This document shows, in pieces, positions 29,418 to 38,779 of a stretch of DNA of 64,000 nt. The position numbers and the translations under genes are program-made. The stretch is from Gordonia terrae (lineage in GTDB: Bacteria; Actinomycetota; Actinomycetes; Mycobacteriales; Mycobacteriaceae): contig NZ_CP016594.1 of the NCBI RefSeq assembly GCF_001698225.1, positions 310,001-374,000 of the forward strand, given 5' to 3'. Numbering within the stretch: the stretch's first letter is position 1; the number at the start of each line of letters is the position of its first letter. The notes under the pieces are model-generated. The model was given only the letters and a program-made list of their open reading frames with translations. It was not told where the DNA came from and ran no database searches.

Positions 29418-32400
29418 CTAGTTCTTCACCGCCCGCATGGGTCCGGGTGTCCAGAGACCGTTGTGGGTGTCGGTGGTGATGGTCAGTTCCGCGTCGGTCT
29501 GCGGGAGGATCGGGGTCAGGCTCTGGAGCATGCCCCAGTCCTTGGCCCAGTCGTTGCGCAGATACGACGGGTAGACGCGTGGGCGCAACTCGTTCTCGAT
29601 GATGCCCAGCGGACCGCCGGAGTCGCCGGCCATCCACCGCTGCGAGTTGACGCGTTCGCCCTCGCGGTCCGGCGAGATCCGCCACTCCGGCGTCTCCAGC
29701 ACCCCGTACTTCACCTGAGCGGGACGCTGGCACGGGAACGCGAGCCCGGCCTCCCAGTCGATGAGCACCGGATCCTCGCTGCCCACGAGCGAATTGAGCG
29801 TCACCATCGTCGACATGCGCGGCGGGGTCACGGCCAGCCACTGATCGCGCAGCGTCGAGGTGTCCTCGGCGAGGATGCGCACCGCCGTCGCTCCCGGGGG
29901 CGCCTGATCCATCGGGAAGCGCAGGTTGCGCCATTCGGGTGCGCCGCCGATGTCGAGCGGGACCATCTGTCCGGCCGGTGCCACCGTGCCGTCGGGTGCG
30001 ACGCGGCCGAACTGCAGTCGTACGCGCTGTCCGGGCCGGGTGACGGCGAGATCGTCGACGTACTCGACCTGTCCCGCCACCGACATCGTGACGAGTGGCT
30101 GCTCGCCTGACCTGTTCTGCGGCAGCTGGTACCAGTCGGACGTGAGACGTCCGGTACCGGTGGGCGAGTTGTACGTTCCGAGCACCGGGGTCTCGCTCGG
30201 CGACAGCCCGAACGGCAGCTTCACCGTCGAGCCGTTGACGCCGGCTTGCGACGTCTGTCCGCCGCTGGTGTCGCTCGACCCGGTGGCGGTCTCGGTGTCC
30301 GAGCCGCTGCTGTCGTCGGTCGGATCGGTCTGGGTCCGGTCGACCTCGGCGGTCGAGGTGCCCGATGAGGATTCCCCGCCTTCCTCGTCGGTCTGCTCGG
30401 ACAGGTCCGAGGCCACCCCGTTGGGATCGAAACCCTCCATCCCGGTGCCGGCGAGGGCCGCGCCCGGTGATGGATCGCGCTGTCCGGCCACTCGCGCGGG
30501 CGCCAGCAGACCGGCGTTCGGATCGTCCTCCACCAGTACGGCATCGGCCAGTGCGCAGGGCTGACCCTGGAGGGCATTCACGTTGGAACTCAGCCACGAC
30601 CACGAGTTGCGTTGCGTCCAGTCCGCTTTCGCGAACGACACCAGCGTGAACAGCAGCATGATGGTCGACACGACGATGATCGACGGGCTCCGCAGCCGGG
30701 TGAACACCGAGCGCGGCTGCCCGGCGCGGACGCCGTCGTCGACATAGTCGTCGCGGAAGTGTTGCCACAGTCCGAGCGCGGTGAGCGCGACGGCGACGGC
30801 CAGGATGCCCGTCCACAGCGGGATGCCGCGCACGTCGGGAACCGCGTCGCGCCACGGGATTCCGTAACTGCCGACGTACCACCACTGGTTGCGTCCGGAG
30901 AACGCGAGCGCGAGGACATATGCGCAGGCGGCGGCGAACAGCGTCCGGTTGCGCCGGCGCCGCATGATGGTGCGATCAGCGCAGGCGGTCGCCACCGCGG
31001 CGAGCGCGCCGCCGATCGCGGCGTACACCCCGAGCTGGTGGGTCCACTTGGTCGGCAGGAACGCCATCAGCACGGCCGACCCGGCGATCATCGCGACCAG
31101 GCGCCACGTGGGAGCGGTCGCGATGCCGGGCAGGCGTCGCCGGTTGAGCAGCATCACCACGACCAGGATGAAGCAGGTGAACACGATGAGAATGCCGAAG
31201 CGACGGGCGATGCCGCCGTCGGCGGTCGGATTCATCAGCATGTAGTAGCGCATCGGCTCTTCCCACCACTTGTTGGTGGGACCGACCTGACCGTTGACCG
31301 AGACAGCCTCCAAGATGGGGGCCAGCGGCTGGTCGGCGAAGATCTCGAACATCACCGCCAGTCCGGCGGCCAGGATCGGCAACAACAGCGGCCACAGCCC
31401 ATCGCGCTTGCGGCGCATCGCGAAACGCTTGATGAGCGGTCGGATACCGGCGATGAGAGCGATCGCGGCGATCACACCCGTGGGGTGGATGGTCAGGGTG
31501 AACGCGGCCGCGATGATGCCGATCGTCAGCGGGAAGAAGCGACCCGTGGCGATCGCACGCTCGACGCACACCCACGTGAAGAGGGTGCCCAGCGCGATGA
31601 GCGGTTCCACGCGCAGGCCGTTGTTGTACGGCATCCACACGGCGAGGAAGACAAGTGCCGCAGCCCAGATGGCCGGAGTCGACTCCCGGACCGCACGGCC
31701 GAGACGGGGGATCGCGGCACGGCTGATGAGCCACCACGAGGCCATGGCGAACAGGAACGGGAGCAGACGCAGCCACGGCGTCGCGGTGCTGACCTCCATC
31801 CACGCGGACAGATAGTGGTAGTGCCAGCCGAACGGATCCTGCGGAACACCGAAGTAGCGGTAGTAGTTGTCGAGATAGCCGGCCTCGCTCGCGATCCGAC
31901 CGACGGTCACCTGATAGCCGTCGTCGGCGGTGTTGCCGCCGACGAACAGCCAGATCAGCAGCACGAGGGCGACGACACCGTCGACCGGGCGCACCCGCCA
32001 CCAGCCCGCCGGGAAGATCTTGTGATGGCCACGCGCATCCCGGGCGTCGAGGACGGCCAGAGCGGCGAGCGACAGGATCGTCGACGCGATGCCGAGAACC
32101 AGCAGCCAGAACTTGAGAGTCGTGGGCGTGGAGACGAATCGGGTGTCGATGGTGGACCGGAACGACAGGCCCTCGGTGCTGACATCCGCCGGCAGGCTCG
32201 AGTACACGCCGATGATCTGCGGGCGCGCGTTGGGATCTCGCAGATCGAAGGACCGCACCGCGTCGGTCTCGTTGTCGTTCGGCAGGCCCTGGATCGAGCC
32301 ACGGGTCCCCTCGGTGTCTGCCTCGACGACGATGCGGCAGTCCGGTGCGTTCTGTGCTGCCGTCCGAGGAGTGTTGAGCAGCACGACGTTTCGCTGCACC

Positions 32401-32864
32401 ACCTGGATCGAGTCGGCGGTGGCCCGGACGAAGAGCCCGACCTTGCCTGCCTCGGCGCCGCCCTCGGGCACCGTCGACAACAGGACTCCGCCAGACGCAG
32501 GCAACGACGCGCCGAGCGCACAAGGCACGGTGACATCCATGGAGACCGGGACGAACGACACGTTCGGGGCCGCGACGTTGGCCACCGAACCCTGCTGCGG
32601 CCAGGTCAGTTCGGCCTTCGTGTAGTCGACCGGCAGGAACGGGCTCAGCAGCGCGAGCAGGATTCCGACGACACCCGCGGCCATCGCGACGATGCGTGCG
32701 GTGCCGGCGTGGCGTTCCGCGAAACCGGTGGGACGGGGCTCCTCGAGTTGCGCGGTCGCGGACGGACTCGCGCCGGGGGAAGTGTCGGTGCTTGCCACGT
32801 CTGCCTGGTTCTCTCCGGGGTGAGGGTTCGCCGGGTCGGCGTGCGGGTCGTTGCGGTCAGTCAT
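29418..32864 (-). CDS. embB: Arabinosyltransferase, EmbB-like (second module)
   Basis: GT-C arabinosyltransferase using DPA to extend arabinan on the outer membrane face. The 1148-residue protein has a polar N-terminal tail, an extracellular jelly-roll between membrane helices 1 and 2 (PQIIGVYSSL), the catalytic acidic pair D314-D315 in NTADDGY, about 15 helices, and a long C-terminal carbohydrate-binding part. A Ser/Thr/Gly-rich loop (about residues 815-860) precedes GVNGSTVKLPFG. Ethambutol-site residues equivalent to M. tuberculosis EmbB 303-306 read Q-V-T-V. Closest relative in the window is the other EmbB-like gene. Its ATG lies inside the end of the EmbA-like gene (8-bp overlap), so the two are translated together. 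Confidence 0.9.
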   Translation of the reverse strand: MTDRNDPHADPANPHPGENQADVASTDTSPGASPSATAQLEEPRPTGFAERHAGTARIVAMAAGVVGILLALLSPFLPVDYTKAELTWPQQGSVANVAAPNVSFVPVSMDVTVPCALGASLPASGGVLLSTVPEGGAEAGKVGLFVRATADSIQVVQRNVVLLNTPRTAAQNAPDCRIVVEADTEGTRGSIQGLPNDNETDAVRSFDLRDPNARPQIIGVYSSLPADVSTEGLSFRSTIDTRFVSTPTTLKFWLLVLGIASTILSLAALAVLDARDARGHHKIFPAGWWRVRPVDGVVALVLLIWLFVGGNTADDGYQVTVGRIASEAGYLDNYYRYFGVPQDPFGWHYHYLSAWMEVSTATPWLRLLPFLFAMASWWLISRAAIPRLGRAVRESTPAIWAAALVFLAVWMPYNNGLRVEPLIALGTLFTWVCVERAIATGRFFPLTIGIIAAAFTLTIHPTGVIAAIALIAGIRPLIKRFAMRRKRDGLWPLLLPILAAGLAVMFEIFADQPLAPILEAVSVNGQVGPTNKWWEEPMRYYMLMNPTADGGIARRFGILIVFTCFILVVVMLLNRRRLPGIATAPTWRLVAMIAGSAVLMAFLPTKWTHQLGVYAAIGGALAAVATACADRTIMRRRRNRTLFAAACAYVLALAFSGRNQWWYVGSYGIPWRDAVPDVRGIPLWTGILAVAVALTALGLWQHFRDDYVDDGVRAGQPRSVFTRLRSPSIIVVSTIMLLFTLVSFAKADWTQRNSWSWLSSNVNALQGQPCALADAVLVEDDPNAGLLAPARVAGQRDPSPGAALAGTGMEGFDPNGVASDLSEQTDEEGGESSSGTSTAEVDRTQTDPTDDSSGSDTETATGSSDTSGGQTSQAGVNGSTVKLPFGLSPSETPVLGTYNSPTGTGRLTSDWYQLPQNRSGEQPLVTMSVAGQVEYVDDLAVTRPGQRVRLQFGRVAPDGTVAPAGQMVPLDIGGAPEWRNLRFPMDQAPPGATAVRILAEDTSTLRDQWLAVTPPRMSTMVTLNSLVGSEDPVLIDWEAGLAFPCQRPAQVKYGVLETPEWRISPDREGERVNSQRWMAGDSGGPLGIIENELRPRVYPSYLRNDWAKDWGMLQSLTPILPQTDAELTITTDTHNGLWTPGPMRAVKN

Positions 32865-35800
32865 CTTCGGGCACCACCCTGATCGGACCCGGGCGGGACC
32901 ATCCCCACGTGGTCGACGTCCCGGTCTGCACCTCCGCGGGGCGTGCCTGCGGGGCCAGCGGTGTCAGACGCTGAAGGTTGCCCCACTCGCGATACCAGTC
33001 GTTGTCGAGGTAGGTGGCCAGCGTCGACGGTCGTGTGAGCGCCTCGACCGGCGCCAGCAGTCCGCCGTCCTCGGCGGCCATCCAGGTCTTCGACTGCGAG
33101 TTGGCGATCCACGATTCGGGCAGGATGCGCCACTGAGGGATGTCGAAGACGCCGTGGTGCGCGGTCATCGGTCGCTGGCACGGGAACACCGCGCCGGCGG
33201 CGAAGTCGATGAGCACGGGGTCGGTGGAGCCCACGACGTCCTGCAGGGTCTGCAGGACCGGCGCACGCGGTGGTGTGACGGCCAGCCACTGGTCCGGGTC
33301 GAGGTTGTTGTCCCGGGCGACGATCCGCATCACGGTCGCGTCGGCGGGTACGCGGTCCATCGGGACGCGAAGGTTCCGCCACGGCCGGTTGGTTCGTTCG
33401 GGATCGATCGGGATCGCGGGCGCGCCGACCTCCTCGAACTGTCCGTTGGCAGCAACATTCGGCCCGCTCGCTTCGCTCCCGGCGCCGGCTTCGGTGCCGA
33501 ACTGCACCTCCAACGCCTGCCCGAAGTTCGGGACACCGTCCCGGTCCAGCGTGAAGACGGCGCCGGCAGCGGTGATGACGATGAGCGGCGAGGAGTCGCG
33601 CGCGGGCAGGCGGTACCAACCCGTGGTGAGAGTGGCCTGGCCACTGGTGGTCTCGTGACTCCCCAGGACCGGGGTGGTCGCCGGGTCGAGGCCGAATGGG
33701 AGTGCGGCGGTACTGCCGTTGACGCCACGGGGGCCCACTCCGCCGGTCGTGCCCGGATTGCTGCCGTAGACGATGAAAGTCTTCGACAGGTCCGCCGAGG
33801 TGTTCATCGCGCCGGGCTTCTGGGCGCCGGCCTGGGGCGTCAGATCCGGTTTCACGCCGTCGGGACGGAAACCCTCGGATCGGCCCTGCAGGGTCGACGA
33901 CGCCGTGCCGCCCTCCGCCGGAGTCAGCATGCCCCGGTTCGGATCAGGTTCGACGAGCACGGAATCAGCCATCGCGCAGGTGTTTCCGCGCGCGGAGTCG
34001 AGGTTGGCCGACAGCATCGTGAAGGTGTCCGTGCGACCGGCCGCGGCTTTGGCGAACACCGCGAGTTCGCTCACGACGATGAGGACGGCGATCACCGCGA
34101 TGGGGGCGGAGGCGATACCGATGCGCCAGCCGGACGGCGCCGCGCCGCGATCGTGGGCGAGGCCGGTCTCGTCGACGAAGTCCATCCGGAGGTGCTGCCA
34201 GATCGCGAACAGCAGCGCCACCACCGCCAAGGCGAGCAGCACGGTCGACACCTGGATACCGGCGACGACCGGTGCCTTGTCGAACCAGGCGATTCCGAAA
34301 TTGGCCGGCCACGGCCACGCGTTCTTGCCCGCCGAGGCGGCCGCGCAGGCCACCAGGAGTCCGGCGACCAGGATCGACAGGTTGCGCAGCGTGCGACGCG
34401 CTGCCTGCCCGATCGCCACGCAGGCGACGGCGGCCAACGCCGCACCGAGGCCCGCGAAGATGCCGAACTGGATGGTCCACTTGGTCGGGGTGAACGACAG
34501 GAACAGCACGGTGAGCAGGGAGGCGCCCAGCGCGCGCCACACCGCACCCGGATCGATCCCGTCGATGCGCTTGCGCCGCAACATGATCGCCAGCACGACG
34601 AACATGGACACCGCGAACAGCAGGACGGGGATTCGCCGGGCCAGGGCGCCGTCGGTGGTGTTCACCGCGAGGAAGTAGTAGCGGAGCAGTTCCTGGTACC
34701 AGGCCAGTGTCGGACCGACCGAGTATCGGATGCGCAGGGCCTCGAAGACGGTCGCGAGCGTCTGATCCCGGAAGACGATGATGACGACCAGTGCCACACC
34801 GGCGAGCAGCGGGGCGAGCAGCGGCAGGAGTCCGTCCTCGGCACGGCGTCGGACGAGGATGCGGAGCATGGGCCGGGCGCTCGCGATGAGCAGGGCCAGC
34901 GCGACGAGACCATGCGGGGCCAGGGCGAGCGTCAGCGCGGCGGTGAACGCGGCGACGACGGCCGGCAGCATCCGCCGCGTCGAGACCGTGACCTCGACCG
35001 CCCACCAGGTCGCCAGGGTGCCGAGGACGATGATGCCCTCGCTGCGCAGTCCCGAACACATCGGCAGCCAGAACGCGAGGAACACCGCCGCGCCGGTGAG
35101 CATCGCCCACTGCGAACGCCGCACCGCACCGCCCAGGCGGGGGAGCAGGACTCGGCTGAGGATGAACCAGGCGGCCAGACCAGCGAACAGCGACGGGAGC
35201 CGCATCCACAGGCCGGTCGTCGAGATGGTCGACCAGTAGGCCAGGAAGTTGTAGTACCAGTCGAACGGGGCTTCGGGGATGCCGTAGAAGCGGTAGTAGT
35301 TCGCCAGGTATCCGACGTCGGCGGCGTTGCGCCCCATGTTGAGGATGTAACCGTCGTCGGGCGATCCGGCGCCGAGGAAATGCCAGAGCACGAGCGTCAG
35401 CGTGACGCCGATGTCGGTGGGGCCGGGCCTCAGGACCGTGCGCAAGCGCAGGCGACGCCCGACGCGGCGGTGGTAGCCGTGGATGCGGTCGAGACGTCCG
35501 ACGGCGACGAGGGCGACGACCGCGGCCCCGACGCCGATGACCATCACCACCCATTTGAGGATCGACGGTGCGGAATCGAAGCGGTCGTCGATGTCGAGGC
35601 GGACGGCGAAGGCCGGTGCCGACCGGATCTGCTCGGGCGTGAGGTCGGTGAAGACACCGGCGATCTGGGGGTTCGCCGACGGCTCGGCGAGGCCGACGTC
35701 GCCGCCGCCCGCAGTGGCCGGACCCGGGGGCAGGCCGACGAATTGCGCGCCGGTCGTCGTGGCATCGGAGAAGACGCGGAGTTCGGCGCAGCCGGTGAGG

Positions 35801-36261
35801 GCTTCGCGCGGCGCCGACGCCAGGGTCTTGTTGCGGTTGGAGACCGTGACACCGGCGGCGTCGGCCACGACGAACAATCCGTTGTCGCGGGCCTTGGACG
35901 CGGCCGCGGGCATCGTCGACAACACGACGGTGGACCCATCGCCGGGGGTCGTCGCCAGTACGCGGCACGGGATCGTGATCGACACGTCGCGAGCGGTCTG
36001 CGCGACCAACGGGGCAGTGACGGACGCCGACGCGCCCGTCTGCTGCGGCCACGTGATCGACGCCGTGGACGTGCTGACCGGAAGGAAGGGTGTCAGGACC
36101 CCGGCGACGACGGCGACGAGTCCGGCGATCGCGGCGACGAGGGCGACGGTGCGGGATCCGGGTCCGCCGGACGCGCGCTGCGCAGCGGATTCGGCGGTGG
36201 TGTCGGCGTTGCCAGCGGACACTTCAGGCGACTTCGGCACAGGCGCATCGTAGTCAGCCAT
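32857..36261 (-). CDS. embA: Arabinosyltransferase, EmbA-like (second module)
   Basis: The 1134-residue GT-C arabinosyltransferase has EmbA-type signatures: GSPDDGYILNMGR, NYYRFYGIPEAPFDWYY, VVIIVFRDQTLATV, the soluble-domain block LVEPDPNRGMLTP and the ending WGWSRPGPIRV. In mycobacteria EmbA pairs with EmbB to build the arabinan hexa-arabinofuranosyl motif. It overlaps the next gene by 8 bp, exactly as in the other EmbA-EmbB module. ATG 36261 has a poor ribosome site; AGAGGA is 18 nt upstream. Directly upstream lie four 51-bp tandem repeats, so its promoter is either in that spacer or further up before the DICT gene. It is clearly paralogous to the EmbA-like gene at 42090-45464. Confidence 0.9.
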   Translation of the reverse strand: MADYDAPVPKSPEVSAGNADTTAESAAQRASGGPGSRTVALVAAIAGLVAVVAGVLTPFLPVSTSTASITWPQQTGASASVTAPLVAQTARDVSITIPCRVLATTPGDGSTVVLSTMPAAASKARDNGLFVVADAAGVTVSNRNKTLASAPREALTGCAELRVFSDATTTGAQFVGLPPGPATAGGGDVGLAEPSANPQIAGVFTDLTPEQIRSAPAFAVRLDIDDRFDSAPSILKWVVMVIGVGAAVVALVAVGRLDRIHGYHRRVGRRLRLRTVLRPGPTDIGVTLTLVLWHFLGAGSPDDGYILNMGRNAADVGYLANYYRFYGIPEAPFDWYYNFLAYWSTISTTGLWMRLPSLFAGLAAWFILSRVLLPRLGGAVRRSQWAMLTGAAVFLAFWLPMCSGLRSEGIIVLGTLATWWAVEVTVSTRRMLPAVVAAFTAALTLALAPHGLVALALLIASARPMLRILVRRRAEDGLLPLLAPLLAGVALVVIIVFRDQTLATVFEALRIRYSVGPTLAWYQELLRYYFLAVNTTDGALARRIPVLLFAVSMFVVLAIMLRRKRIDGIDPGAVWRALGASLLTVLFLSFTPTKWTIQFGIFAGLGAALAAVACVAIGQAARRTLRNLSILVAGLLVACAAASAGKNAWPWPANFGIAWFDKAPVVAGIQVSTVLLALAVVALLFAIWQHLRMDFVDETGLAHDRGAAPSGWRIGIASAPIAVIAVLIVVSELAVFAKAAAGRTDTFTMLSANLDSARGNTCAMADSVLVEPDPNRGMLTPAEGGTASSTLQGRSEGFRPDGVKPDLTPQAGAQKPGAMNTSADLSKTFIVYGSNPGTTGGVGPRGVNGSTAALPFGLDPATTPVLGSHETTSGQATLTTGWYRLPARDSSPLIVITAAGAVFTLDRDGVPNFGQALEVQFGTEAGAGSEASGPNVAANGQFEEVGAPAIPIDPERTNRPWRNLRVPMDRVPADATVMRIVARDNNLDPDQWLAVTPPRAPVLQTLQDVVGSTDPVLIDFAAGAVFPCQRPMTAHHGVFDIPQWRILPESWIANSQSKTWMAAEDGGLLAPVEALTRPSTLATYLDNDWYREWGNLQRLTPLAPQARPAEVQTGTSTTWGWSRPGPIRVVPEDD

Positions 36262-36300
36262 GCTGTGACAAACCCAAATCCTCTGTTGGCCGAGTCCCCG

Positions 36301-36504
36301 CTGGCCGAGCAGCGTCGTCCGAGCGCAGCGAGGCTGCCGGGTTCCCTCCTGCTGGCCGAGCAGCGTCGTCCGAGCGCAGCGAGGCCGCCGGGTTCCCTCC
36401 TGCTGGCCGAGCAGCGTCGTCCGAGCGCAGCGAGGCCGCCGGGTTTTCTCCTGCTGGCCGAGCAGCGTCGTCCGAGCGCAGCGAGGCCGCCGCGTCCGTC
36501 GAGG
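36301..36504. repeat. Four tandem 51-bp repeats upstream of the second embA
   Basis: Units begin at 36301, 36352, 36403 and 36454 with the core CTGGCCGAGCAGCGTCGTCC; the last one diverges near its end. The period of 51 bp is 17 codons, so long frames stay open on both strands, including an 84-codon minus-strand frame at 36254-36508 with an ASLRSDDAARPAG unit. Apart from that frame, the 36262-36529 spacer holds no gene. Confidence 0.85.
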
Positions 36505-36529
36505 TCACTCGTCGCGACAGCTGCTGCGA

Positions 36530-37738
36530 TCAGGAGAACCGCATGAGGATCGAGTGCACCGCCTGGGTGACGGTCATGCGGTCGTAGGTCTGGACGAATT
36601 CGAAGGTGCGCTCGAGATCAGGCCCGGCATCGTGCTGGTCGCGCGCCGAGAGCAAGGCCGCAAAGTGCGGTCCGAGGACCGCGACATTCCACTCGTTGAT
36701 GAGGTCGTCATCCGCGTCGAGGGGGGCGCGGTGCACGTTCCCGTCCCGGATGTCGGGGAGTCCGACGCCGTAGACCCCGGCCAGGCCGGTTTTCTCCGAC
36801 ATCTCTCGCCACCGCTTCGCGGTCCGCGAGGTGAAGTGCTCGGCGAACTGGAAGGTGCCCAGGACGATCGCGGCACCGCCGATGGCCGCCTGTTCCTCCA
36901 GGGCCTTGCTCATCTCGATGAGCAGGCGCTTGTTGCCCATGCGCGGGGAGATCGAGGTCGACGCGATGCGGTAGGGCGTCGACTTGTCCGGGCCGGGCGT
37001 CGTCCAGACCGGCATCTCGGGCAGCGGCACGACGGTGCGATTGGCGAGGACGGACGGGTCGGTCACGGCCGGGTAGAGATCACCGATACCGAAGGCGGCA
37101 CCCATGGTCTGCGCGGTGATGCGGCTGTCCTCGTCGTCGACGCCCTCGGCGATGACGACGGCATGGCTGCGCTCGGTGTGCGCGGCGAGCGCGTGGGCGA
37201 GATGGGCGGCGTCGGAGCTGGTCCGTGATGTGAGCAGCTCGGCGCCGGTGACGATGATGTCGGGCTCGACGAGGGAGAGCAGGGTGGCCGCGTGCTCGCT
37301 GCGGACCAGGCCGTCGACGCAGATGATCTTGCCCGCTGCGCGAGCGCGGGCGACGCGGGCGAGTGTTCGTTGCGGACTGCGTTCGACGGCGTCGGGCAGG
37401 ATGACCATGACGTGGCGTTCGAGGCTGCGCGTGGTCTCGGCGTCGAGGTTGTCGATGAGGTCGAGATCGAGGGAGACCAGCAGCGGCAGGATCTTGGCCA
37501 ACGACTGGGCGCGCTGGGACGCGGCCATCTTGCGCTTGCGTTCGTCGAGGACCGGATGCTCCTCGACGAGCCGGGCGGCGCGTTTAAGTGCGGCGGCGGT
37601 GGCGAGGCGGGTTCCGGCCGGACCCCGGAGCTGCAGTTCGACGGCCGCGAGAGCTCCGTCGGACAGCCGGCAGACCGGCGCGAACTGCATGTGGAGCTCC
37701 AGATCATCGAACAGGGTGAATGATCGCGTTTCGGACAC
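36530..37738 (-). CDS. EAL-like/DICT sensory domain protein
   Basis: The 402-residue cytoplasmic protein has an N-terminal half resembling an EAL phosphodiesterase fold (FAPVCRLSDGALAAVELQLRG, later IIVTGAELL and VVIAEGVDDEDS). It lacks the intact E-A-L and several metal-binding acidic residues, so it is probably not an active c-di-GMP hydrolase. The C-terminal half (about 240-390) looks like a DICT domain, known from light- and nucleotide-signalling proteins: KRLLIEMSKALEEQA, GTFQFAEHFTSRTAKRW and GVYGVGLP. The GTG at 37738 is chosen for its GGGGAGG 5 nt upstream. It is likely a regulator; the signal and target are unknown. It stands between dps and the second embAB module, which it may or may not be cotranscribed with. 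Confidence 0.65.
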   Translation of the reverse strand: MSETRSFTLFDDLELHMQFAPVCRLSDGALAAVELQLRGPAGTRLATAAALKRAARLVEEHPVLDERKRKMAASQRAQSLAKILPLLVSLDLDLIDNLDAETTRSLERHVMVILPDAVERSPQRTLARVARARAAGKIICVDGLVRSEHAATLLSLVEPDIIVTGAELLTSRTSSDAAHLAHALAAHTERSHAVVIAEGVDDEDSRITAQTMGAAFGIGDLYPAVTDPSVLANRTVVPLPEMPVWTTPGPDKSTPYRIASTSISPRMGNKRLLIEMSKALEEQAAIGGAAIVLGTFQFAEHFTSRTAKRWREMSEKTGLAGVYGVGLPDIRDGNVHRAPLDADDDLINEWNVAVLGPHFAALLSARDQHDAGPDLERTFEFVQTYDRMTVTQAVHSILMRFS

Positions 37739-37784
37739 ACGTGCCTCCCCGTCAGAGCGAGAAGCGCCCCGATCGATCTGGTGG

Positions 37785-37845
37785 ACGCGGTTTGCTACAC
37801 ATCCTGTTCGCGGCAAAAGCCTGTGGCCAGCGTAACAAACCGCGT
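37785..37845. repeat. 14-bp inverted repeat in the leader of the DICT-protein gene
   Basis: ACGCGGTTTGCTAC (37785-37798) and GTAACAAACCGCGT (37832-37845) are inverted with one mismatch and a 33-nt gap, about 50-110 nt upstream of the GTG. It could be an operator or a leader RNA stem. Confidence 0.5.
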
Positions 37846-37965
37846 TCTCCGGACACGATAAAGTAGCCCTTGGTTATTAAGGTTCCAAGCGCCGCAACGT
37901 ATTCGACTGTGAGTCCTGTTCGTGTATCAGTGCCTGTTCGGGGTAGTGGTTGACGGAAGGTGTTA

Positions 37966-38005
37966 CCGCGGTCGCGACCAACGGGGGAGAAGGTCGCGAC
38001 CGCGG
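37966..38005 (-). terminator. Hairpin terminator downstream of dps
   Basis: Perfect 14-bp arms CCGCGGTCGCGACC (37966-37979) and its complement (37992-38005) with a 12-nt loop, about 58 nt past the dps stop. There is no U-tract on the minus strand. The 37739-38062 gap holds this, the inverted repeat above and an AT-richer patch near 37855-37900. Confidence 0.6.
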
Positions 38006-38062
38006 CTCCGGGGGCGGGTCCGGGGGTGTGGTGACCCGCTACTCGGTCTTCATACGGCGAGG

Positions 38063-38602
38063 TCAGCGGGCTGCGTCGGCCGCTTCCTTCTCGCCGCTCG
38101 CGCCGGCGTGGGTGAGTTCGCCGGTGTAGCTCTCGAGGTGAGCTCGCACGAACCACTGGAACTTCTCGAGCTCGGCGGTCTGGCCGATCAGGATGTCCTC
38201 GGTGATCGGATCGATGTCACCGATCTTCGAGATCCCGTCGCGATGCGAGGTGATGAAACCGTCGTACACCAGGTCGAGAGCGCCCAGGTGGGCCTGCGCG
38301 GTGTCGCGTCCGATGGAGTAGTCACTCCACGAGCGGTCCTGCTCGATGGCCTTGGCGGTGCCCTTCGGCGATGCGCCGAGGGTGGCGATGCGCTCGGCGA
38401 TGGTGTCGGCATATCCGCGGACGAGCTCGACCTGGGGGTCGATCATCTCGTGGACGCCGATGAAGTTGGCGCCGACGACGTTCCAGTGGATGTGCTTGAG
38501 GGTGAGGTGCAGGTCGTTCAGCGCGCTGAGGCGCTCCTGCAGGATGCCGGCGACCTCGTCGGCGGCTTCATTGCTGAGTCCTGGTGCGGTGAATTTCGGC
38601 AT
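38063..38602 (-). CDS. dps: Dps family ferritin-like DNA-protection protein
   Basis: The 179-residue protein has the Dps ferroxidase signature spanning the subunit interface: HIHWNVVGANFIGVHEMID (His, His, Asp, Glu ligands), a four-helix bundle layout and a short basic/polar C-terminal tail like mycobacterial Dps. Dps dodecamers oxidise and store iron, and many bind DNA, protecting against peroxide in stationary phase. A TAGCGT element (38609-38614) lies 6 nt upstream of ATG 38602, so a leaderless transcript is possible; GAAG just before the ATG is the only ribosome-site candidate. A hairpin terminator follows. It is functionally unrelated to the flanking emb genes and separates the two embAB modules. 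Confidence 0.9.
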   Translation of the reverse strand: MPKFTAPGLSNEAADEVAGILQERLSALNDLHLTLKHIHWNVVGANFIGVHEMIDPQVELVRGYADTIAERIATLGASPKGTAKAIEQDRSWSDYSIGRDTAQAHLGALDLVYDGFITSHRDGISKIGDIDPITEDILIGQTAELEKFQWFVRAHLESYTGELTHAGASGEKEAADAAR

Positions 38603-38779
38603 ACTTCGACGCTAGGCGCGCCGCTCCGGGGTGACGAGCGTGAAGGGGCATGAGTGACGGAACCGAGACGGCAGGTCACAGTGCGGTAACGAACGCCTGT
38701 GCGGGTGTTTGCGGCACCGACCCGCGGGAAGCGTAACCGCAGGTCGGCGCCGGTGTGCCCGTGTGCGCCGGTTCGTTAC

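Noticed and set aside
36301..36504. CRISPR array
   Set aside because: The 51-bp units are direct tandem repeats without unique spacers, and no cas genes are near.
32851..36546. A 1231-codon plus-strand frame across the second embA
   Set aside because: Shadow of embA and of the 51-bp repeats; highly charged low-complexity translation without any family motif.
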